Shown piece by piece: positions 1 through 5,206 of a stretch of 6,180 bases of DNA. The stretch spans positions 1 through 6,180 of the forward strand of contig JAKBQK010000284.1 of the NCBI GenBank assembly GCA_021835265.1, in the 5' to 3' direction. The stretch comes from Thermoplasmata archaeon. GTDB taxonomy: Archaea > Thermoplasmatota > Thermoplasmata > Thermoplasmatales > Thermoplasmataceae. Each line of letters starts with the position of its first letter. The stretch's first letter is position 1. A program made the translations under genes and the position numbers. Under the pieces are notes generated by a model, which made no database searches, was not told the origin of the DNA, and saw only the letters and a list, made by a program, of their open reading frames with translations.

Positions 1-99
1 TATCTCCACCTTCTTTTCCTGGTGGTCGAATTTTATCTCTTTAATTATCCATGGATCCTCAAGGCCTAGAAGTTTTCTGAAAAGTTCCTCAGATTTCAC
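1..99 (-). CDS. ISL3-family transposase, amino-terminal fragment (runs off left edge)
   Basis: Read on the minus strand, this frame is open from a GTG at 97-99 to the window edge and encodes 33 residues. They contain ELFRKLLGLEDPWIIKEIKF followed by a lysine-rich strand ending in VEI. The LLGLEDPW..KEI.F pattern is what I know from the start of ISL3-family DDE transposases, where it precedes a four-cysteine zinc-binding domain; that domain would lie beyond the edge. An in-frame TAA at 121-123 limits the start to the stretch between it and the GTG, and no ATG lies there, so GTG at 99 is the best choice. There is no Shine-Dalgarno sequence, but an AT-rich box at 119-131 is correctly spaced for a leaderless transcript. 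Whether the element is complete cannot be seen. Family assignment is from memory of the motif on a short fragment. Confidence 0.62.
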   Translation of the reverse strand, partial: MKSEELFRKLLGLEDPWIIKEIKFDHQEKKVEI

Positions 100-118
100 A
101 AGATGTGAATGAATTGAA

Positions 119-131
119 GTTTATTAATTAC
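119..131 (-). promoter_or_regulatory. TATA-like box of the transposase gene, inside the probable IS end
   Basis: On the minus strand this reads GTAATTAATAAAC, centred about 26 bases before the GTG start at 99, the spacing expected for a leaderless archaeal transcript. The run of five G on the minus strand (131-135) and the CTCTTT directly before it may belong to the terminal inverted repeat of the element. The other IS end is not in the window, so the exact boundary cannot be set. Confidence 0.35.
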
Positions 132-149
132 CCCCAAAGAGTTAAAGAG

Positions 150-170
150 ATCCGGAAATATTATATTATG
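150..170 (+). promoter_or_regulatory. Promoter (BRE and TATA box) of the DUF262/DUF1524 gene
   Basis: TCCGGAAATATTATATTATG contains a purine-rich BRE-like stretch followed by an AT-only TATA box centred near 162. Transcription would begin near 188, only a few bases before the ATG at 195. No Shine-Dalgarno sequence precedes the ATG, which fits a very short leader. The promoter lies just outside the presumed IS end. Confidence 0.55.
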
Positions 171-194
171 TAAGCTCAATACCCTCAAGTTCAT

Positions 195-2075
195 ATGAAG
201 AATTTTGAATCTGAATTAACGGTAAGAGATATATTTACTAATGTTTTGTTTAGGGTGCCGGATTATCAAAGGGGATATAGCTGGGAGGAAGAACAACTTG
301 ACGATATTTGGGAGGACCTTGAAAATTTGCGTCAGGCCAAAGAGCACTATACCGGTTTGATCACTGTTACTGATTCTAAAAACCAGGAAGCAAAATGGAC
401 TGATTTCAGGACACAATATGTTATAGATGGCCAGCAGAGACTGACAACGATCGTAATATTATTGAAGGTTCTAATCGACAGAGCTCAAGCACTAGGGATG
501 AAAGAATTTGGTACCAGGCCGATAGGAGACATTATTCAAAAGTATCTCTATAAGGTGAATGCAAACAACCCATCCATGAAAGTAAGCATCTTTGGATACA
601 GTTCAGATGCCCATTCAGATGAGTTTTTTAAAAGTGTGATATTGGGAATAAAAGATTATCCTACCGAAGGAGTTAAAACTGCCTATACCCAAAGACTTGA
701 TTATGCCAGAAAATACTTTGAGGGAAAGATAAAGTCCTACAACGAAGGAAATATAACAAATTTATTTGAGACTATAACAAACAAACTCGTCTTTAACCTA
801 TACACAGTGTCAAGCGAGAAAGAGGTTGCGATGATATTCGAATCCATGAATAATCGTGGCAAGAAACTTAGCGTTCTTGAACTGCTTAAAAACAGGCTCA
901 TGTATCTTTCTGAAAAACTTCTAATTAAAGAGGAAGAGCGAACAGAATTAAGAGAGAAAGTAAATAAAGCCTGGACAGTTATTTACGAATGGCTTGGGAA
1001 GGAGGAATTATTGAATGATGACGAGTTCTTGAAAGTACATTGGATAATGTATTTTAAATATGACAGAAAAATTGCGAGTGCTTTTGCAAAAGATTTATTG
1101 GATAAAAAATTTACAATAAAAAAAGCATTTAGCGATCAAGAAGGTCTCACTTATGACGATATCTCAAAATATGCCGTATCTTTGTCGGAGTCTGTTAAAC
1201 ACTGGTACTACATGAATTACCCAGAGAAGGCAGTAGGAGAATATGACAGTAAATTAATTAATGAATTGGCCCGATTGGACAGAATAGGATATACTTCGTT
1301 CCAACCCTTGGTAATGGCCATCTTACTTGATACACAGGGAAAGTCGGACGTCGACATGACAAAAAAGGTACTTGCGAAATGCGAAGAATATATATTCAAA
1401 GTTTTGGCACTGGCGAATAAGCAAACCAATACGGGGGATAGTAATTTCTACTATAACGCGAGAAAGTATTACTATGGGAAATTAAGCAAGCGCGATATTA
1501 TAGACGATATAGATGAAGCAATAGATGAACATTTCAAACTTTATAAGTTTAGGGATCAGGTAAATGAGCTATTCGAAACATATTATGGTTTTTATTCTTG
1601 GAATTATATCAATTATTTTTTGTTCGAATATGATCTTAACCTTAAAGAAACCTCCAGAGGCAATGAGGGTAAAGCCATAAATTGGAAAGAATATAGTATG
1701 TCTAAAAGAGATTATGTAAGTATTGAACACATTTATCCGCAAAAGGATGAAAAAGATTGCTGGAAAGTTATTTTTGGCAAATATGACGATGAAAGCAGAC
1801 ACGCTTTGAAAAATACACTAGGCAACCTTCTGCCATTATCTACTCAGAGAAATTCAGCATTTCAAAATAACTGCTTCAAAGATAAAAAGGATGATGGTAA
1901 AGGAGGAGGTTATTGTGTTGGCTCATTCAGCGAATCTGAGGTTAATAAACTCACAGAGTGGAACGTTGATACTATCAAAGAAAGAGGGATTAAGATGCTC
2001 GAGTTTATGGAGAGAAGGTGGAACTTATCAATTGACGAAAAACTAGCACTACTTCATCTAGACAACATCCATTAA
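195..2075 (+). CDS. Single-chain GmrSD/SspE-type modification-dependent nuclease (DUF262 + DUF1524)
   Basis: Complete 626-residue protein. The amino-terminal DUF262 half has VPDYQRGYSW (21-30) and the hallmark DGQQRLTT (78-85), a ParB-like nucleotide-binding and hydrolysis motif, followed by the family helix FESMNNRGKKLSVLELLKN (215-233). The carboxy-terminal DUF1524 HNH nuclease domain shows EHIYPQ (511-516, His512) and LGNLLPL (542-548) with Asn553 and a trailing F-K-x-K-K (561-565). All key residues are present and the length suits fused GmrS-GmrD proteins. Known relatives cut phage DNA with glucosylated or hydroxymethylated cytosine (GmrSD, BrxU) or act beside DNA phosphorothioation (SspE). 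No Dnd or Ssp gene is visible here, so a stand-alone type IV role is more likely; the modification recognised cannot be read from sequence. ATG 195 is the first start after an in-frame TAA at 171-173. The gene is monocistronic in the window and cytoplasmic. Confidence 0.9.
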   Translation: MKNFESELTVRDIFTNVLFRVPDYQRGYSWEEEQLDDIWEDLENLRQAKEHYTGLITVTDSKNQEAKWTDFRTQYVIDGQQRLTTIVILLKVLIDRAQALGMKEFGTRPIGDIIQKYLYKVNANNPSMKVSIFGYSSDAHSDEFFKSVILGIKDYPTEGVKTAYTQRLDYARKYFEGKIKSYNEGNITNLFETITNKLVFNLYTVSSEKEVAMIFESMNNRGKKLSVLELLKNRLMYLSEKLLIKEEERTELREKVNKAWTVIYEWLGKEELLNDDEFLKVHWIMYFKYDRKIASAFAKDLLDKKFTIKKAFSDQEGLTYDDISKYAVSLSESVKHWYYMNYPEKAVGEYDSKLINELARLDRIGYTSFQPLVMAILLDTQGKSDVDMTKKVLAKCEEYIFKVLALANKQTNTGDSNFYYNARKYYYGKLSKRDIIDDIDEAIDEHFKLYKFRDQVNELFETYYGFYSWNYINYFLFEYDLNLKETSRGNEGKAINWKEYSMSKRDYVSIEHIYPQKDEKDCWKVIFGKYDDESRHALKNTLGNLLPLSTQRNSAFQNNCFKDKKDDGKGGGYCVGSFSESEVNKLTEWNVDTIKERGIKMLEFMERRWNLSIDEKLALLHLDNIH

Positions 2076-2404
2076 ATTTACGGAGTCCTTCCTTTGTAGG
2101 TAGCGTTTCATTTGGGTTAAGTTCTATCTGGTTATCTCCAGAATTTTATTATAGACTCTGAGGTCATTAATTTCTATTTATTGAGGATCCAATAGCGTTG
2201 TTATGAGATCATTTCTATTTTACGGCAGATTTAGTTCATTAAAGGGTCTGTGTGAATTCTATAAAGGATTTGGTAGGATTAAGTTGTTCAATGAGTATAT
2301 GCAATAGCGACAATGTCATAAAAATATAAGTTAGATCGCTATAAATATTTAAGCCTAAAATTCTATTGATGAATTGGTGTGGTGAGGAAGATCAAAGATA
2401 TGTT
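2076..2404. other. 329-base spacer without a convincing gene
   Basis: Both strands are broken by frequent stops; the longest open stretches after a start codon are 26-34 codons and resemble nothing I know. The stretch follows the nuclease gene and the converging 3' end of the abrB-like gene, so it should hold the terminators of both, but I see only short T-rich runs and no strong hairpin. It also holds an imperfect direct repeat (2159-2179 and 2205-2220) and a strong palindromic TATA-like element (2339-2356). Confidence 0.6.
2339..2356. promoter_or_regulatory. Orphan palindromic TATA-like element
   Basis: CTATAAATATTTAAGCC contains the perfect 10-base palindrome TAAATATTTA (2342-2351) and resembles a canonical archaeal TATA box in either direction. 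Rightward transcription would start near 2370 and run antisense into the 3' end of the abrB-like gene; leftward transcription would start near 2320. No supported gene lies downstream on either side, so it may drive a small RNA, be a relic, or be chance in AT-rich DNA. Confidence 0.35.
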
Positions 2405-2566
2405 TCAAAGGATTTTCCTAACCACAATTTCCCCTTTGACTTCATAAAATCCGATATGTTCAGATTCTGAAACATTCAGCTTCTCTGCTATCTCCTTTGG
2501 GAGGGTTATTCTCAATGAAGAGCCACGTTTAGATGTCTTGGTTATTGCTATTAGTTTTTCTGGCAT
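2405..2566 (-). CDS. AbrB/SpoVT/MazE-like DNA-binding regulator, 53 aa
   Basis: Complete 53-residue protein on the minus strand, ATG at 2564-2566 and TGA at 2405-2407. It has the layout of the swapped-hairpin AbrB fold: an amino-terminal strand with Lys/Arg/Ser residues (TKTSKRGSSLRITLPKEIAE, 10-29), the LP-K-EIAEKL turn and helix (22-30), then NVSESEHIGFYEVKGEIVVR (31-50). These proteins dimerise through the hairpins and bind AT-rich operators; many serve as antitoxins or autoregulators. No PIN or other toxin frame follows on the minus strand, so it looks like an orphan regulator rather than half of a VapBC pair. It is divergent from the unknown two-gene operon, 119 bases away, so control of both promoters is plausible. 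No Shine-Dalgarno sequence is present; the mRNA is probably leaderless. Confidence 0.85.
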   Translation of the reverse strand: MPEKLIAITKTSKRGSSLRITLPKEIAEKLNVSESEHIGFYEVKGEIVVRKIL

Positions 2567-2583
2567 TGGGAGGGGAATAAGTG

Positions 2584-2600
2584 GAATAATTTTATGGTGC
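2584..2600 (-). promoter_or_regulatory. TATA-like promoter of the abrB-like gene
   Basis: On the minus strand ACCATAAAATTATT gives an AT-rich box centred near 2590, about 24-25 bases from the ATG at 2566. This suits leaderless transcription, in line with the lack of a Shine-Dalgarno sequence in the pyrimidine-rich stretch before the start. Confidence 0.45.
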
Positions 2601-2631
2601 GTAGGAAAAACAGATCAATTTTATTTTCAAT

Positions 2632-2650
2632 ACTGTTTTACTAAAACGTA
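2632..2650. promoter_or_regulatory. Candidate operator: bulged inverted repeat in the divergent promoter region
   Basis: The arms TAC-T-GTTTT and AAAACGTA surround a central ACT. The 5-base core GTTTT/AAAAC is perfect, and the arms extend to 8 bases if one T is treated as a bulge. It directly abuts the upstream edge of the TATA box of the 352-aa gene and lies about 40 bases from that of the abrB-like gene. Its position suits a regulator site, with the neighbouring AbrB-like protein as the obvious candidate; that link is inference. Confidence 0.35.
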
Positions 2651-2664
2651 ATAATTATATAACC
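2649..2664 (+). promoter_or_regulatory. TATA-box promoter of the unknown two-gene operon
   Basis: GTAATAATTATATAAC is an AT-rich TATA box centred near 2657. Initiation about 26 bases on falls at about 2683, virtually at the ATG at 2686, so the first gene would be translated from a leaderless mRNA. Confidence 0.55.
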
Positions 2665-2685
2665 TCAATGGGTTTAAGCTAATCA

Positions 2686-3744
2686 ATGATGCAGAGGGAG
2701 AGCCCAATAAAATCTATATATTTTCCCCCATATGGTTTACAAGGTCAAGAATTTTCTGGCCATGTTATATGGCATTCAGATTATAATCTAATATCTTTGC
2801 AGATGAAAATGGATCCTAGCTTATCTTTCTTAAATTTGTATAATGTTGAGGACAATGCATTCCTCTTTAATGAAAACAAAAATGAATTAGAAGTGAAGAA
2901 GGTTATTGAAAATGGTTATTTTGGCTTCGTAGTAGGCTCTTCAATTTTAGCAGTCCCTTCAGAATTTGCTGCTATTTCTTTTAAGATAAATTTCTTCAGT
3001 GACCAAGAGCAAACTGAGTATAGGGAATTTAAAGTTAATTTAATTCGCCCAGAACTAGTAATAAGTAAGAATAAAACGAATATTGAAGTTGAAATGCCTA
3101 AGGATGCCCTCTTACCAAAAATAGAGCCAAAAATAATTCTCTCAAACAAAGGATCTGGAACAGCATTAGTCGTAATAGTTCCAGGTGAAGATTCTCCATT
3201 AAAATTCAGTAATTATTTTAAGAATGAAACTGCAGAGTTTTTGGAGACGGTCGAGAAATCATTTGGGAGATTGAAGGAGGATTATTCCAATGAATCAGAA
3301 TTGTTTGAGGACTTCATTTTATTTTTTAAATTAGGCAAGGCATTGGAAAACGATGAATATGAAAAACTGCAAGAATATAAAATAATTCTAGAAAAATTAA
3401 ATGCAAGTTTGCAAAAACTTAAGAGAAAAGACCCTAGCATGTTAAACGATATTTCTCAGACTATTTCCGATGTTTTTTATTCTGTGTTTTCTTTGAGCAA
3501 AGAATATGAAAGTTGGACAGCTGCAGTTGAAAGTATGAGAGGACAAGGAATACTTTTCCTTAATCCCATGTCTTCATTTGAACTTTCCAAGAAGGAGAAT
3601 AGTGTTAGTCTTTCACTAGTGTGGTTTGATATGCTAGGGAGAGTTTATTCGCCGATCTCACTGGATAATCTGAATTTTATTCTTAAGGATACAGATAGGG
3701 CAATAATACCTATCTTTGAATTGTTTGGAACGGAAGGGGATTAA
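2686..3744 (+). CDS. Uncharacterised protein, 352 aa, predicted beta-sandwich plus helical domain
   Basis: I do not recognise this protein. Read by eye, residues 10-122 alternate hydrophobic residues like a beta-sandwich. A second strand-rich piece at 123-166 ends in LSNKGSGTALVVIVP, reminiscent of Ig-like/CARDB-type domains with an N-x-G-x-G-x-A turn. Residues 180-285 are mostly helical and rich in Glu, Lys and Leu, with possible coiled coil at 218-248. Residues 287-345 return to strands. There is no signal peptide, membrane segment, cysteine cluster, P-loop or nuclease motif, so a cytoplasmic binding or scaffold protein is more likely than an enzyme. ATG 2686 fits the leaderless promoter; the next codon is also ATG and could be used. 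It abuts the next gene (TAA then TTG), so the two are almost certainly one operon and may form a complex. A role in defence rests on location only. Confidence 0.8.
   Translation: MMQRESPIKSIYFPPYGLQGQEFSGHVIWHSDYNLISLQMKMDPSLSFLNLYNVEDNAFLFNENKNELEVKKVIENGYFGFVVGSSILAVPSEFAAISFKINFFSDQEQTEYREFKVNLIRPELVISKNKTNIEVEMPKDALLPKIEPKIILSNKGSGTALVVIVPGEDSPLKFSNYFKNETAEFLETVEKSFGRLKEDYSNESELFEDFILFFKLGKALENDEYEKLQEYKIILEKLNASLQKLKRKDPSMLNDISQTISDVFYSVFSLSKEYESWTAAVESMRGQGILFLNPMSSFELSKKENSVSLSLVWFDMLGRVYSPISLDNLNFILKDTDRAIIPIFELFGTEGD
3732..3739 (+). promoter_or_regulatory. Shine-Dalgarno site deciding the TTG start of the second gene
   Basis: GGAAGGGG, followed by AT, partly matches the archaeal GGAGGTGAT consensus and ends five bases before the TTG at 3745. 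It lies within the last codons of the upstream gene. The first genes of transcripts here appear leaderless, so a Shine-Dalgarno site at an internal gene supports both the operon and the unusual TTG start. Confidence 0.6.
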
Positions 3745-4746
3745 TTGGATCCCTCGACCTTAATATTGGATGCCAGAAATGCGTATACCATTGGCCGTGA
3801 GGGCATAAAAATACTTAGTTCCATTAGAGATAATTTTTCAAAAGCCGGAGTGGAAATTCTTCATCCAGAAATACGGATTAACTCAAGTGAAGCAAAATTT
3901 GAATTTACTTCAGGAATAGAGTTTAAGAGGAGTTTCTTCAAGAAAGGCATAGTATCATTAGATCTTCCGGTACCATTAAGAATTTCTTTGTTCTCGCTAA
4001 TGCCTTATCAACCATTACATGAAGGATACAAAATAATTAACGGGAAAATAGGGCTTGATAGAGATGTGCTGGCAGGTTATAACGATGGTTTTCGTATATC
4101 CTTAGAGTATAATTTTGAAAAAGACGAAGCAATAAAAGACCTTGTTTATACCAGCTCTCCTAAAGACAGCATTAGAGATGATCTTATCAACGAAGAAAGT
4201 GATGCCTATTGGTTACATGCTCAGTTAAAAACGGTCGAATTGCTAAAGAAAATTTATTCCTCAATTAGAATTGAAGATGTTGAACTTGGGGTTGAAGTAA
4301 CAGTTAAAGAGCATCTCAGAGACCTTTTTGATGAGGATGTTAAAATGGAGCTGATGATGAATGCTAAGTTTAGCTCAAAAGACAGAAATGAAAGTTCGAA
4401 GGCTATGGCCTATAGAAAACACCATAGACCAAAATTAAAGGGAGACATAAACAGGGTAATATATGATATAAATGAATTATTCCAGCCTTCCAAATTCAGG
4501 TCTTATTTGAGTCTAGAAGGGAATAATTTCAGATATAAAAACTGCCAGAAAGGGATCACTTTTTCGGACCCAATAGGACCAATTATGTTGCCCAATTATA
4601 TGAGTGTTGTTTCTTCAACCGACCTCACTCTGGATGAACCTGCCAAGGATGGTAAGCTAATATATAAGAAAACTCAATTTAAAAATAAAGTTGAAAAAAT
4701 TCTTAATCAACCTTCAGAATTTCAACCTAAATATAGACGATCTTAG
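3745..4746 (+). CDS. Uncharacterised protein, 333 aa, second gene of the unknown operon
   Basis: I do not recognise this protein. It opens with an amphipathic helix (5-33), then strand-rich sequence (36-125) including FEFTSGIEFKRSF (52-64) and VSLDLPVPLRISLFSL (70-85). A charged helical segment follows (126-175), then strands and helix with LGVEVTVKEHLRDLF (181-195). A basic patch, YRKHHRPKLKG (223-233), could touch nucleic acid. The tail at 254-312 is again strand-rich, with FSDPIGPIMLPNYM (273-286). There is no signal peptide, transmembrane helix, P-loop or recognised catalytic motif. Translation starts at TTG 3745 directly after the TAA of the upstream gene; no ATG occurs before codon 87, and the Shine-Dalgarno site supports TTG 3745 over the in-frame TTG at 3766. 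Tight coupling suggests a partner protein made in fixed ratio with the upstream product. Function unknown. Confidence 0.78.
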   Translation: MDPSTLILDARNAYTIGREGIKILSSIRDNFSKAGVEILHPEIRINSSEAKFEFTSGIEFKRSFFKKGIVSLDLPVPLRISLFSLMPYQPLHEGYKIINGKIGLDRDVLAGYNDGFRISLEYNFEKDEAIKDLVYTSSPKDSIRDDLINEESDAYWLHAQLKTVELLKKIYSSIRIEDVELGVEVTVKEHLRDLFDEDVKMELMMNAKFSSKDRNESSKAMAYRKHHRPKLKGDINRVIYDINELFQPSKFRSYLSLEGNNFRYKNCQKGITFSDPIGPIMLPNYMSVVSSTDLTLDEPAKDGKLIYKKTQFKNKVEKILNQPSEFQPKYRRS

Positions 4747-4821
4747 TTAAATCAATGCGATATCCGGTCTTTACAACGGTGAATTAAGCTTTAATCTTGA
4801 CCAAAATAGTGAAGTCTGCTG

Positions 4822-4840
4822 CACCAAAAATTTATGCTCA
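4822..4840 (+). promoter_or_regulatory. Promoter of the hsdM fragment and helicase
   Basis: CACCAAAAATTTATGCTC holds a BRE-like ACC followed by an A/T-rich TATA box centred near 4831, 29 bases before the ATG at 4860. No Shine-Dalgarno sequence precedes that ATG, consistent with a leaderless or very short-leader transcript. The 113-base gap after the previous gene (4747-4859) otherwise holds nothing I can identify. Confidence 0.45.
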
Positions 4841-4859
4841 TTCAATCCTATAAGTTTCC

Positions 4860-5195
4860 ATGAATAACCCCGATTCCAATCTTGAGAAAAGATTATGGTC
4901 ATCAGCAGACAAACTCAGATCCAACATGGATGCTGCCGAATACAAGCATGTTGTCCTGGGCCTCATATTCCTGAAATATGTATCTGATTCATTTGAGGAA
5001 ATCCATAGAGAATTAAAGAATGACAGGGAACACCTTTCCGATCCTGAAGACAGGGATGAATACACCTCAAGAAACGTCTTCTGGGTTCCTCCTGAGGCAA
5101 GGTGGAATTACATGCTAAAAAATACCATAGAATTCTCAAATTATTTCATTAACACAACGGACGCCATAACAATGTTTATGTTAAATGTAAGATAG
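4860..5195 (+). pseudogene. hsdM: Truncated type I restriction-modification methyltransferase (HsdM amino terminus)
   Basis: The 111-residue frame begins like the HsdM_N domain of type I N6-adenine methyltransferases: [20 protein letters not shown] (8-27), [20 protein letters not shown] (28-47), then [20 protein letters not shown] (70-89). After residue 89 (about base 5127) the expected continuation is replaced by 22 unrelated residues and a TAG. Other plus frames hit stops quickly and do not resume the homology, so this is loss of the remaining gene, not a simple frameshift. A full HsdM is about 500 residues; the SAM-binding and NPPF catalytic motifs are absent, so it cannot methylate. No hsdS or hsdR appears in the window. 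Its promoter looks intact and it ends 11 bases before the helicase start. It is probably a relic, but a short expressed HsdM_N protein cannot be excluded. Confidence 0.8.
5174..5190 (+). promoter_or_regulatory. Weak TATA-like element before the helicase
   Basis: TTTATGTTAAATGTA is centred about 25 bases before the ATG at 5207, the right distance for a leaderless transcript. The start lacks a Shine-Dalgarno sequence, which argues for its own promoter over translation from the hsdM-fragment mRNA. The box is far from ideal. Confidence 0.25.
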
Positions 5196-5206
5196 CTTCT
5201 TGATAT

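Noticed and set aside
1569..1802. 77-codon minus-strand frame within the nuclease gene
   Set aside because: Shadow of the DUF1524 gene; hydrophobic translation typical of an antisense frame, no start signals.
2060..2142. Minus-strand stretch encoding ELNPNETLPTKEGLRKF, superficially like a transposase tail
   Set aside because: It is bounded by stops, overlaps the end of the nuclease gene antisense, and I could not match it to a named IS family.
2203..2307. 34-codon plus-strand frame with an AT-rich box about 26 bases upstream
   Set aside because: Too short, no recognisable family, no Shine-Dalgarno sequence, and AT boxes are common here. Insufficient to call a gene.
2239..2319. 26-codon minus-strand frame left of the palindromic TATA element
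   Set aside because: Position fits a leaderless start but 26 codons with no homology cannot be told from chance.
2076..2404. CRISPR array, tRNA or toxin partner (PIN domain) in the spacer
   Set aside because: No regularly spaced repeats, no tRNA-like cloverleaf seen, and no PIN-like frame downstream of the abrB-like gene on the minus strand.
2369..2470. 33-codon plus-strand frame beginning after the palindromic TATA element
   Set aside because: It lies mostly antisense to the abrB-like gene, whose frame is clearly real, and its product resembles no family. Kept only as a possible antisense transcript.
4838..5065. 75-codon minus-strand frame over the hsdM fragment
   Set aside because: Antisense shadow of a clearly HsdM-like coding strand.
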